14,765 bases of DNA from an uncultured Dorea sp. (GCA_910579015.1 CAJTRO010000067.1:1-14765); one strand, 5' to 3'. Positions 1 to 6,477 are shown, counted from the stretch's first letter. Numbers and translations are program-made. Notes: generated by a model not told the origin, from the sequence alone.

Positions 1-280
1 ATATAAGGCTTTCCACGTATACACAATAGTCTGATTACCTGTTGGAATGCCGTCTCCCATATACAGGAAGACGACCAGCACACTATCAACAATATCTTTA
101 TCTACTTATACCATTATTATCTATTCTATTTACTACTTATACTTATATATCTTTATCTAAATATCGTATATATTATATATCTTCTTTTCATTACTTTTAT
201 GTTATAACAACTGATTAAAAATAACAAAATATACCGTTATTTACATGAAATTAATAAAATCTGAAAGGAGTATACAAAAT
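1..280. other. AT-rich leader with short direct repeats upstream of the RHH-relaxase operon
   Basis: No gene is supported here. From about position 86 to 245 the DNA is extremely AT-rich and carries short exact repeats: ATATCTTTATCTA at 92-104 and again at 147-159, and CTACTTATAC at 102-111 and 133-142. Closer to the first gene there are several GTTAT/ATAAC half-sites. On the - strand, positions 1 to about 108 stay open and could be the edge of a gene leaving the window, but the piece is too short to identify. Such a leader in front of an RHH and relaxase gene could hold an oriT or an autoregulatory operator; that is inference. Confidence 0.4.
201..241. promoter_or_regulatory. Cluster of GTTAT/ATAAC half-sites, possible RHH operator
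   Basis: An 8-bp palindrome GTTATAAC lies at 201-208. An inverted pair AATAAC (220-225) / GTTATT (236-241) follows. The same 5-base half-site therefore occurs four times in 41 bp, just upstream of a ribbon-helix-helix gene. RHH proteins commonly bind short repeated half-sites and repress their own operon, so an operator is plausible. The background is AT-rich, so chance is not excluded. Confidence 0.3.
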
Positions 281-559
281 ATGAGTAAAACAAAAAATAC
301 GAATAAAACAGATCGGCTCGATATACGCTGCAGACCAGAAATTAAAAATTTAGCAAATAAAAGGGCTCATGAGCATAACCTTACCACCTCGAAATATATA
401 TGTAATTTGATTGAAAAAGATGAACAGAACATATCACATGAACAACTGATCGAACAATCTTTAAAAGAAAACCTCTTTATAAACAGTCTGCTTACCAATG
501 AAGGATTATCATCCAGATCTAAACAGTTTATCGGAAAGGAGATAAAAAAATATGTCTGA
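281..559 (+). CDS. Ribbon-helix-helix, MobC-like relaxosome accessory protein
   Basis: Small basic protein of 92 aa with the pattern of an RHH (Arc/MetJ-type) DNA-binding domain. A short strand at residues 11-17 (DRLDIRC) is followed by helices at about 19-32 and 35-46, in the arrangement seen in MobC-like plasmid mobilization proteins. The C-terminal half is charged and helical. I chose the ATG at 281, not the upstream one at 245, because GAAAGGAG at 261-268 sits correctly in front of it. Its last 8 nt overlap the start of the relaxase-like gene, so the two are translationally coupled. Likely role: binding the origin of transfer and helping the relaxase, and perhaps repressing the operon. 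The RHH fold is fairly sure; the mobilization role is inferred from the neighbour. Confidence 0.65.
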   Translation: MSKTKNTNKTDRLDIRCRPEIKNLANKRAHEHNLTTSKYICNLIEKDEQNISHEQLIEQSLKENLFINSLLTNEGLSSRSKQFIGKEIKKYV

Positions 560-1094
560 TATTCGCATAGAAGTTTTTGATGGGGACTATAGCAATGATG
601 ACGTATATGAACGTGTGTTAGGCTACATTGCACAAAAAGAATGTATCTGCGGTTATGGCTTTACCTGTAACCCGGATCTGTCAATCATAGAACAATTTAA
701 ACTGAGTGAGTTTTATTCCTTACAAAAGAATCCTCAAAAAATTTGGCATTTCTGTATTACCTTCGCATGTCAGCAAGACTTTAACTGGCTGTTACCAATG
801 GCTGTATGGATTGCAAAATACTTCTCTCCCGGATATCAGGTATTATACGGTCTGGACATGGAACGGGGCGGACACTCCTATTCACCTACAGGTAAGTACC
901 GTTATCCGTCCAAAAGTTCAAAAGGAAATGCCCCTCATCTGCATTTTGGAGTCAATGCATTCAGTTACCGTCCAGAGGCTTCCGTCCTTACGCCTGAGAT
1001 TATGAAGGACTGCTTAAAACATATCCAAGATAAGCTGTCAGACATGTATCCGAACATGACAGTAACTTTACAATTCCAAAGAAAGAAGGGATAA
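552..1094 (+). CDS. Minimal relaxase-like HUH protein (mobilization nuclease fragment or miniature form)
   Basis: 180 aa, about the size of a relaxase catalytic domain alone; usual MOBP/MOBV relaxases are 300-600 aa. It can be laid against the relaxase fold. LGYIAQKE with Tyr25 resembles motif I (nucleophilic Tyr). IWHFCITF at 64-71 matches the central strand before the helical segment. YQVLYGLD at 95-102 followed by PHLHFGVN at 128-135 resembles motif III, with two His of the HUH triad at 129 and 131 and the conserved Asn135. Two features are odd: the first His of the usual H-T-D-x-x-H-x-H motif is replaced (Leu101-Asp102), and about 25 extra residues (103-127) separate the halves of the motif. 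Its ribosome site (GGAAAGGAG at about 533-541) lies within the RHH gene. The frame is intact with normal start and stop. It may be a miniature relaxase, or a related replication or regulatory protein. Confidence 0.55.
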   Translation: MSDIRIEVFDGDYSNDDVYERVLGYIAQKECICGYGFTCNPDLSIIEQFKLSEFYSLQKNPQKIWHFCITFACQQDFNWLLPMAVWIAKYFSPGYQVLYGLDMERGGHSYSPTGKYRYPSKSSKGNAPHLHFGVNAFSYRPEASVLTPEIMKDCLKHIQDKLSDMYPNMTVTLQFQRKKG

Positions 1095-1096
1095 GA

Positions 1097-1279
1097 ATGT
1101 TTGAACAATATGACGATATCCTGACGATAGAAGAAGTTGCCGAACTGCTCCGGATTGGCATGACTCAGGCATACCGGATTGTACGCTCAGGCAATTTGAA
1201 AGGGTACAAAGAAGGGAAGGACTGGAAAATTCCAAAACAAGCTCTTATCAATTACGTGGTATCCCAAAGCCATCTATAA
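1097..1279 (+). CDS. Excisionase-like helix-turn-helix protein
   Basis: 60-aa protein starting 2 nt after the relaxase-like stop codon, so clearly the same operon. The sequence reads as the MerR-like HTH_17 / excisionase fold: LTIEEVAELLRIG (9-21), a turn, QAYRIVRSGNLKGYK (24-38), then a wing, DWKIPKQALINYV (42-54). Small proteins of this kind are excisionases (Xis) or regulators that sit just before a tyrosine integrase in integrative and mobilizable elements. No integrase is present downstream, so the protein may now be an orphan. The fold is confident; the excisionase function is inferred from family and position. Confidence 0.7.
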   Translation: MFEQYDDILTIEEVAELLRIGMTQAYRIVRSGNLKGYKEGKDWKIPKQALINYVVSQSHL

Positions 1280-1291
1280 TCAGCTTTACAT

Positions 1292-1344
1292 AAATCAATC
1301 TGACCAAAATCAATCATATGATTATAAAAATCAACATAGAAATC
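1292..1344. repeat. AAATCAA direct repeats after the HTH gene
   Basis: AAATCAA occurs at 1292-1298, 1307-1313 and 1328-1334, with a partial copy AAATC at 1340-1344. A 12-bp palindrome, AATCATATGATT, lies among them at 1312-1323. Such short repeats could be recognition sites for the excisionase-like protein or for a lost integrase. This is weak evidence in AT-rich DNA. Confidence 0.25.
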
Positions 1345-1349
1345 TTGAT

Positions 1350-1387
1350 AAAAACTCTGTAGGATAGATTACGCTTCTATCCTACAG
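1350..1387 (-). terminator. Rho-independent terminator for leftward transcription
   Basis: Perfect 12-bp inverted repeat, arms 1357-1368 and 1376-1387, with a 7-base loop. Read on the - strand, the stem is followed within two bases by a run of five T (plus-strand A at 1350-1354). It ends leftward transcription of the PIN-like remnant, whose stop codon falls inside the stem, and possibly of the Rpn-family gene. It may also limit rightward readthrough from the relaxase operon. Confidence 0.7.
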
Positions 1388-1474
1388 GTAAATTATTCCA
1401 AACAATGTCCCCTTTACGATATCACTGCCTAATAACACATCCGCCAGAATTTTTGTATCAATGAATATTCGCAT
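1382..1474 (-). pseudogene. PIN-domain toxin remnant (N-terminal 30 codons)
   Basis: On the - strand an ATG at 1472-1474, preceded by the ribosome site GAGAGGA, opens a 30-codon frame starting MRIFIDTKILADVLLG. This closely resembles the N-terminus of PIN-domain (VapC-type) ribonuclease toxins, which typically begin with a hydrophobic strand ending in D-T-N and then a D/N-V-L-L-(G/D) segment. The first catalytic Asp is present (residue 6) but the usual DTN is DTK. The frame stops after 30 codons inside a terminator stem, whereas a PIN toxin needs about 130 residues. The middle and end of the gene are therefore gone, probably by internal deletion. It is non-functional as a nuclease. Confidence 0.5.
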
Positions 1475-1475
1475 A

Positions 1476-1550
1476 TTATTCCTCTCTGACTTTTTCTAAT
1501 TCAACCTTATAATCAATTTCTACATCAAATCCGTATGATAAGGGGGCAAG
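1476..1550 (-). pseudogene. C-terminal remnant of the cognate antitoxin-like gene
   Basis: Immediately upstream of the PIN remnant, on the same strand, a 24-codon frame ends one base before the PIN start codon and reads LAPLSYGFDVEIDYKVELEK followed by VREE and stop. The spacing and the acidic, charged end suit the tail of a toxin-antitoxin antitoxin gene, and its last codons carry the ribosome site of the PIN frame. In-frame stops at 1551-1553 and further upstream break the rest. I do not recognise the antitoxin family; the call rests mainly on the PIN-like neighbour. Confidence 0.35.
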
Positions 1551-1610
1551 TTAATGTAACTCTTTTGATTCTCTGGATACTTTTAATTTATCTCATTTAA
1601 CACCATGCGT

Positions 1611-2555
1611 TTAAACATTTACACATAATAAACTCTCCGCTTTTTTATATTCAGTTTCCGTATATCCCATAGATAAAATCTGCTCTTTTGTGATATTAAC
1701 CCTAATCATTCTCTTAATAGCATCAATTCTTTCCCGTTCTCTAATATTCTCTGACAAATTACACATAATCTGGATTCTCCCTTCTAATTCAGTAGTCATT
1801 CTCATTCCATACTCATCTGCCAATATACGTTTCTTTTCTACAGCATCTTTTTCAGAAAGCAACTCTTCCAGCATAGATATCAATACGTTTTGAGATTTCT
1901 TTATACCCTCGCCGGAAATACACTTCTCCTCATTCCTTATATTGACAATAATACCTTTCATCAAATCCATATGATATGAGTTTTTCTTATTCCCGAAAAC
2001 CATTTTTCTATCTAATCCAATTTCCTCAATGGTATCTTCCGTCTCATCATTATCCATACAAATCCAAATACTCCGGACTTTTTTCAAATTATCAAAATCA
2101 CTGTGAAAAAATTCCGTCTGCTTCTGTGCCGAAATCATTCTTGCAAGATAGAAGATAATTCTATTCTCCAAATGATATCCTAATTTGCTATAACATGATG
2201 ACTTTTGTGCTTCAATGTTTACCAGAATTTTCATCTCAGCTTCTTTGATGTACGCAGTAAAACGAATATCATAGTAAATGATACCTTCTCCCGGAACATT
2301 GTCCTCCGTTTCTGTTCCTTTTACACGCCCAAGATTAGAAAGTCCTGCATCAGTCGGCCTCGTTCCTATCTCGATATCATCGCCAACACATCCAATAATA
2401 TCCTCAATATCCATTTCCCGAAATTCTTCAACTGTATATTTCAAAATCCATGATAATATCTGCTTGTCCGAAAGCAAATATTTTACATTTGTATCATATG
2501 CAGAACCAGAATCGTTCGTGGCATTGACTGTCTGAGATAAATTTGTCTCTATCAT
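1611..2555 (-). CDS. Rpn-family PD-(D/E)XK nuclease / transposase-like protein
   Basis: 314 aa, a length typical of Rpn/PDDEXK_2 proteins, which are abundant in Lachnospiraceae and often annotated as PD-(D/E)XK nuclease family transposases. The nuclease core is visible: FREMDIEDIIG (45-55), the Asp strand YYDIRF with Asp96, and the second strand KILVNIEAQKS with Glu115 and Gln117. E-x-Q in place of E-x-K is usual in this family. A second conserved part, VRSIWICMDN, follows. The C-terminal ERIDAIKRMI...GYTETEY segment matches the family's helical tail. The start ATG at 2555 is supported by GAGGAAG upstream. The related E. coli RpnA acts as a DNA endonuclease that promotes recA-independent recombination; the role here is unknown. 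It is AT-rich like its surroundings and sits in a decayed mobile region. Confidence 0.75.
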   Translation of the reverse strand: MIETNLSQTVNATNDSGSAYDTNVKYLLSDKQILSWILKYTVEEFREMDIEDIIGCVGDDIEIGTRPTDAGLSNLGRVKGTETEDNVPGEGIIYYDIRFTAYIKEAEMKILVNIEAQKSSCYSKLGYHLENRIIFYLARMISAQKQTEFFHSDFDNLKKVRSIWICMDNDETEDTIEEIGLDRKMVFGNKKNSYHMDLMKGIIVNIRNEEKCISGEGIKKSQNVLISMLEELLSEKDAVEKKRILADEYGMRMTTELEGRIQIMCNLSENIRERERIDAIKRMIRVNITKEQILSMGYTETEYKKAESLLCVNV

Positions 2556-2687
2556 TGACTCTTCCTCTTTTCCTCATTATATGCAATATGAATGGTAAAA
2601 ACAACTGCTTCTCAACAAAACATAGTTACTGTCATACAAAATTCACACTATTCATACCATTCAAACCATTCGCATTTCATTTTATAT

Positions 2688-2715
2688 AGTATAGACAAGC
2701 AATATTATATATCAA
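2688..2715 (-). promoter_or_regulatory. Probable promoter of the Rpn-family gene
   Basis: On the - strand TTGATA (2710-2715) and TATACT (2688-2693) are spaced by 16 bp, a good sigma-A-type arrangement. It would give a leader of about 125 nt before the Rpn-family ATG at 2555. The DNA is AT-rich, so the match is somewhat weaker than it looks. Confidence 0.4.
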
Positions 2716-2800
2716 ATTCTTTCTAAAATACAACTGCAGTTTTGACTCAGAAATTCAAGTGAAATCCAAGTTTGGTAAAAGTTTGGTACAGACCTCATAA
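2702..2800 (+). pseudogene. Possible C-terminal remnant of a tyrosine integrase
   Basis: A + strand frame with no start codon or ribosome site ends in VKSKFGKSLVQTS then TAA at 2798-2800. The coding stretch carries a tandem 11-bp period (AAGTTTGGTA at 2768-2777 and 2779-2788). Repeated basic tails of this sort, close to a terminator-like hairpin, occur at the ends of clostridial integrases, where the attachment site overlaps the gene end. The strand matches the RHH-relaxase-HTH operon, which lacks its expected integrase. The frame is short and has no catalytic motif, so this is only suggestive. Confidence 0.2.
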
Positions 2801-2828
2801 TAACATACACCATCCCTTTTGTAAACAG

Positions 2829-2864
2829 CGAAAACCCGCCATCCACAAGGGATAACGGGTTTCG
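2829..2864 (+). terminator. Terminator-like hairpin
   Basis: Stem between 2829-2838 and 2856-2864, nine base pairs with one bulged A, with a further ATCC/GGAT pairing (2841-2844 / 2850-2853) inside it. On the + strand it is followed by TTGTTATTATAG, a loose T-rich tail. It lies 28 bp after the possible integrase tail. It could equally be part of a structured intergenic RNA or of an attachment region. Confidence 0.4.
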
Positions 2865-2904
2865 TTGTTATTATAGTAGTTAAAGGAATGAGAGTTAAAG
2901 TGCG

Positions 2905-2930
2905 GCACCAGGAATCACTTCCCAAGGTGC
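2905..2930. repeat. Hairpin in the intergenic region
   Basis: Two-level stem: GCACC (2905-2909) pairs with GGTGC (2926-2930), and inside it GGAA (2911-2914) pairs with TTCC (2919-2922) around a TCAC tetraloop. No T-tract follows on either strand, so it does not look like a terminator. Confidence 0.35.
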
Positions 2931-2949
2931 TTTGCTTTATTGAGGGGGA

Positions 2950-2975
2950 GATAGTTGATGTCCTGATCAACTATC
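2950..2975. repeat. Perfect 10-bp inverted repeat
   Basis: GATAGTTGAT at 2950-2959 and its exact complement at 2966-2975, with a 6-base loop. No T-tract follows on either strand. It may be a regulatory protein site, a structured RNA element or an element-end repeat; nothing in the sequence decides which. Confidence 0.45.
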
Positions 2976-3033
2976 TGTGTCTTAGTATAAATGATAAATA
3001 TGTCTAAAGTGTGTTCAATCCATTAAAGATATC

Positions 3034-3060
3034 GAAAAAATCTTAAGAGGTTCTTAAGAT
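3034..3060 (-). terminator. Rho-independent terminator of the thrE-ktrB-ktrA operon
   Basis: On the - strand, 10 nt after the ktrA stop codon, an 8-bp perfect stem (ATCTTAAG / CTTAAGAT, 3040-3060, 5-base loop) is followed directly by a run of six T (plus-strand A at 3035-3040). This is a textbook terminator and closes the operon. Confidence 0.85.
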
Positions 3061-3069
3061 ACACCCCCG

Positions 3070-3717
3070 TCAGATCTTCTCCAAAGCCTCATTTGCCCCG
3101 ATCAGCATCAATATCATCCCGTCCCTGAGGGGCAGATCCGGATCCGGAGTTATCTCGACACGTCCTTCTTCCTCCTCCTTGATCCCCACAACATTGACTT
3201 CATAAGTCCTCCTGACATCCAGCTCCTTCAGCGTCCTCCCCACCCATCTTTCAGGTATCGCCGTCTCCACGATACTGTAATCCGGCGACAACTCAATCCA
3301 GTCCGCAAGGTTTGCGGACACAAGATTCTTGGCAATCTTCCTGCCCATCTCCTCCTCCGGAAACACAACCGCATCCGCGCCTATTTTTCGAAGCACCCTC
3401 GCGTGTCTCTCATCGAGCGCCTTACATAAGATATACGGAATACCCATCTCCTTAGCCGCCAGAGTTGCCAGAATACTGCCCTCCAGATTCTCTGACGAGG
3501 CAATCACCATTCCGTCAAAATTCTTTGATCCCAGAGACTCCAGAAGCCTGGGATTCTCGATATCCGCCTGCATCGCATACGTTACCTTCTCCGCTATTTC
3601 ACTGACAAGCTCCATATCCTGATCAACTGCCACAACATCACACCCCAGCTTCTGCAACGTGACCGCCACACTCGCCCCGAAACTTCCAAGCCCTAATACC
3701 ACAAACTGCTTCTTCAT
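3070..3717 (-). CDS. ktrA: KtrA/TrkA-type regulatory subunit of a K+ transporter (RCK_N-RCK_C)
   Basis: 215 aa, the usual length for KtrA. An N-terminal RCK_N (Rossmann) domain starts FVVLGLGSFG, with the nucleotide loop GLGSFG at residues 9-14, and the acidic residues VAVDQD end the second strand. The domain continues through QADIEN and MVIASSEN to about residue 135. A C-terminal RCK_C domain covers about 140-215. The protein forms a cytoplasmic ring that gates the membrane subunit KtrB in response to adenine nucleotides; RCK_C domains of this family often bind c-di-AMP. The start is ATG at 3717, since AAGGAGAT lies just upstream, not the ATG at 3756. The gene follows ktrB with a 62-nt gap, and the operon terminator lies right after it. 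Confidence 0.9.
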   Translation of the reverse strand: MKKQFVVLGLGSFGASVAVTLQKLGCDVVAVDQDMELVSEIAEKVTYAMQADIENPRLLESLGSKNFDGMVIASSENLEGSILATLAAKEMGIPYILCKALDERHARVLRKIGADAVVFPEEEMGRKIAKNLVSANLADWIELSPDYSIVETAIPERWVGRTLKELDVRRTYEVNVVGIKEEEEGRVEITPDPDLPLRDGMILMLIGANEALEKI

Positions 3718-3779
3718 CACTAATCTCCTTTGCCTTGTTCCACACGATCCTTCCACAATCCACTCTCATCACAACCACT

Positions 3780-5156
3780 CTACCCGACCATGATCTGCTC
3801 CTGCGGCAGACGCCTTACCTTATCCCTTGGGTGGCTCTTGCCGGCAAACGTAAGCACCAGCGTGAGCGGTCCCAGTCTGCCGATATACATCATGATCATA
3901 AGGATCACCTGACTTGCCCTTCCAAGATGCGGCGTCAGATCCGCCGTCAGTCCTACCGTTCCAACCGCCGACGCCGTCTCATAGACCACATTGATCATCG
4001 GGATCTTGTCCGGCTCCACCATAAGAATTGCGATCGTACCCGTGATAAATACCGTAAAAGCCACCATCACAACACAGAAGCCCGTCCTGAAATTCGCCGT
4101 CGATATCCGCCTTCCCATGCATTCCGTATCGTTTCCGCCCCGTACAAACGTCATACATGCAAGAAACAGCATGGCAAAGGTGGTCGTCTTTGTACCGCCT
4201 GCCGTACCGCCCGGGGAACCGCCGATAAACATCAGTATAGAGCAGAATAACTTGGATTCCTCGTGCATCGCCCCCTGTGAAAAGGTATAAAATCCCGCCG
4301 TCCTCGTCGTCACCGACTGAAACAGCGACGCCATCAGCTTCTCCCCGAAGCTCATACTCCCGATGGTATCCGGATTCCCATACTCTGCAAAAAATACAAA
4401 AACTGTCCCGGCCGTTATGAGAAGAAACGTCATGACCAGCGCCAGCCTCGAATGAAGGCGGAGCCTCGTAAACCACCAGCGTACCGGCACTTCCCGGTGC
4501 ATCAGCTTCTTCGCATTCTCAAGCAGATCAAACCAGACCGTAAACCCGATACCGCTCAGTATGATCAGCAGGATCGTCGTAATATTCACGATCGGATCCA
4601 CCGCATAATCCGCAAGGCTGTTCTCCCCCAGGATGTCGATCCCCGCATTACAGAAGGCCGAGACGGCATGAAAGACGGAATACCAGATTCCCTTAACTGC
4701 ACCGTACTCCGGAACAAACCGAAACATGTACAGCATTGCACCGCCTCCCTCAACTGCCAGCGTACCGAAGATCACCTTCCTTACCAGCCGTACAATCCCG
4801 CCAAGATGCTCGGCGCCATAGGTCTCCTGGAGCACCACTCTCTCCCGCAGCGTGATCCGCTTTCGAAGCAGAAAGAAAAACAATGCCGCACAGGCGATCA
4901 CCCCGAGACCGCCGATCTGGATCAATATCAACAATATGACCTTACCAAACAACGTAAACTGCGAAGCCGGCGTAACCGTCACCAGCCCTGTCACACAGAC
5001 TGACGTCACCGACGTAAATAACGCGTCCGCAAACGCGATCGGCCGGGTATTGCTGGCCGGCAGATACAGAAGCACACCCCCGATCAAAATGATCCCCAAA
5101 AAGCCGGCCGCCGTAATCTGCAAAGTATTCCATCTTATATTCTTCTTCCTATCCAC
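3780..5156 (-). CDS. ktrB: KtrB/TrkH-type potassium transporter membrane subunit
   Basis: 458 aa integral membrane protein of the SKT (TrkH/KtrB) family. The four pore-loop repeats with their selectivity-filter glycines can be read: SVCVTGL (52-58), AFCNAGID (167-174), TTRTAGF (283-289) and AVGTVGLT (397-404). Between them are the expected transmembrane pairs. The glycine-rich intramembrane loop FIGGSPGGTAGGTKT (310-324), typical of the D3M2 gate, is intact. It conducts K+ (often coupled to or stimulated by Na+) across the cytoplasmic membrane under control of the RCK subunit encoded next. The start is GTG at 5156, preceded by TGGAGA with good spacing. It lies 49 nt after thrE and is probably co-transcribed with it. 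All key residues look intact. Confidence 0.93.
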   Translation of the reverse strand: MDRKKNIRWNTLQITAAGFLGIILIGGVLLYLPASNTRPIAFADALFTSVTSVCVTGLVTVTPASQFTLFGKVILLILIQIGGLGVIACAALFFFLLRKRITLRERVVLQETYGAEHLGGIVRLVRKVIFGTLAVEGGGAMLYMFRFVPEYGAVKGIWYSVFHAVSAFCNAGIDILGENSLADYAVDPIVNITTILLIILSGIGFTVWFDLLENAKKLMHREVPVRWWFTRLRLHSRLALVMTFLLITAGTVFVFFAEYGNPDTIGSMSFGEKLMASLFQSVTTRTAGFYTFSQGAMHEESKLFCSILMFIGGSPGGTAGGTKTTTFAMLFLACMTFVRGGNDTECMGRRISTANFRTGFCVVMVAFTVFITGTIAILMVEPDKIPMINVVYETASAVGTVGLTADLTPHLGRASQVILMIMMYIGRLGPLTLVLTFAGKSHPRDKVRRLPQEQIMVG

Positions 5157-5205
5157 AATCTGTTCTCCATCTAACTATGTCTGTTACCGCTTACCAAAGC
5201 CTGTC

Positions 5206-6435
5206 TCATCTTGGCCGCTCTGTCCCTGAAACCTTCCATTCCCCCGCATAACGCGTCACGATCTCCACAAGCAGGAATCCGAATGCAATGGCAAGACAGG
5301 TCTTTGCCAGCTGGATCGTCTGCTGTGACGCCAGCCCATAGTCCGCCTGCACAAAACCATGCATCATGTAAAACAAGGTGGCGCCGGGGATCACCGGCAT
5401 GATGGAGGTCGTCAGAAAAATCGTCGCCGGCGCCCGGTGGACTCTCGACATCAGAAACGCATAAGCGGCAACAACGGCCGCTCCGGCCATGACCGCCGCG
5501 AAATCATTTCCCCAGATATCCAGTACCAGCACATAGCAGGCACAGTTGATGGCTCCGCCGACGCCGGCGTAGACCGATTGCAGGACTGCCGCCTTGAACA
5601 CCAGGGCGAAGCCCATGCTCGCCACCCCGCAGGAAACCAGCTGCACCAGAATGCTTGGCGCAATATACATCTCATACATGTCCCCCTTAAAAATGAGCAT
5701 GGCAAGACCTGTCCCACAGGCGATCGCAACCGCCCCGAGACAGGCATTCGTAATATTTACAATTCCAGACAGATAAGCTCTCTTCAGCACATCCCTGATT
5801 CCGTTAGCCACCCCCAGCCCGCTGATCAGGACCATATTAAGCCCCAGCACGATCCGGTCCGGATGATTCCCGATCCCCGCTTTCCCGGCCAGGAAAACCG
5901 CCGCCGAAGACAGGAATGCAATGATCAGGTTGTACACCACAAGGTTATGCTCTTTCTTATCAAGCATATTCCCCAGATATACCTCTATGAGCCCGCATAT
6001 GACGATTCCGACAAGCGTATCTGGCAAGTCACAGCCAAAATACACTCCGAATCCTACCCCGCCCAGGATCGGCGCCATGAACCGCAGATACCCGGGCAGG
6101 GGACGGCGGTTCATCACCTCGTCATATTTCTTCCTGATCTCCTCCACGGACGGCGTGTTCTTACATATATATCTGGACAGATTATTCAGATAATCCAGCC
6201 TGTCATAGTTGAACCCCGTCCTGTGGATCCTCCTGATTTGTGTGATAAAATGACCTTCCACGGGCTTGATCGTAGCCTGGATATCACTCTGGATCGCGAA
6301 GACACTGCACTGCTCCACGTCATAGCTCTCAAGCATCCGATACATACTGTCCTCCGCCCGGTCCGTCTCCGCGCCGCTCTTTATCATTTCCTTTCCAATA
6401 TTGATAACCTCATTCAGCAATAATTCGTAATCCAT
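5206..6435 (-). CDS. thrE: Threonine/serine exporter, ThrE family (ThrE_1-ThrE_2 in one chain)
   Basis: 409 aa. The N-terminal cytoplasmic part (to about residue 125) has the family start ELLLNEVINIGKEMIKSGAETDRAEDS and the conserved ...VEQCSVFAIQSDIQATI segment. Next come the DUF1212/ThrE_1 membrane helices, then the DUF3815/ThrE_2 half (from about residue 265, beginning SILVQLVSCGVASMGFA) with the typical IMPVIPGATLFYMM motif. About ten membrane segments are seen in all. In many Firmicutes the two halves are separate genes; here they form one protein, as in Corynebacterium ThrE. Predicted role: proton-motive-force-driven export of threonine and serine. I prefer ATG 6435 because ACGGAG stands in front of it, while the ATG at 6459 has no ribosome site. 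A consensus promoter lies just upstream. Confidence 0.88.
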   Translation of the reverse strand: MDYELLLNEVINIGKEMIKSGAETDRAEDSMYRMLESYDVEQCSVFAIQSDIQATIKPVEGHFITQIRRIHRTGFNYDRLDYLNNLSRYICKNTPSVEEIRKKYDEVMNRRPLPGYLRFMAPILGGVGFGVYFGCDLPDTLVGIVICGLIEVYLGNMLDKKEHNLVVYNLIIAFLSSAAVFLAGKAGIGNHPDRIVLGLNMVLISGLGVANGIRDVLKRAYLSGIVNITNACLGAVAIACGTGLAMLIFKGDMYEMYIAPSILVQLVSCGVASMGFALVFKAAVLQSVYAGVGGAINCACYVLVLDIWGNDFAAVMAGAAVVAAYAFLMSRVHRAPATIFLTTSIMPVIPGATLFYMMHGFVQADYGLASQQTIQLAKTCLAIAFGFLLVEIVTRYAGEWKVSGTERPR

Positions 6436-6477
6436 ACCGCACTCCGTCTGCTCTTTCATTTTAATAAGCCTTCATAC

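Larger units (their letters stand above)
2556..3033. other. Intergenic region with promoter, possible gene remnant and three hairpins
   Basis: About 480 bp without a convincing gene. It holds a promoter-like pair for the Rpn gene, an open + strand frame of about 30 codons ending at 2800, and a series of hairpins (2829-2864, 2905-2930, 2950-2975). Near the Rpn start, the motif GAATGGT/ACCATTC recurs in both orientations between about 2588 and 2670. Composition stays AT-rich until about 2,800. It may mark the right edge of the integrated region. Confidence 0.5.

Noticed and set aside
92..159. CRISPR array from the AT-rich repeats
   Set aside because: Repeats are only 10-13 bp, irregularly spaced, with no uniform repeat-spacer pattern and no cas genes.
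2755..2970. 71-codon - strand frame in the intergenic region
   Set aside because: It runs through two hairpins, has no ribosome site and no recognisable motif; more likely chance.
2871..3033. c-di-AMP (ydaO-type) riboswitch near the ktr genes
   Set aside because: The hairpins lie downstream of ktrA, not in front of the operon, and lack the expected conserved core.
3735..6423. Long open frames on the + strand opposite ktrB and thrE
   Set aside because: They are out-of-phase shadows of well-identified genes, rich in Arg/His/Pro, without ribosome sites or family motifs.
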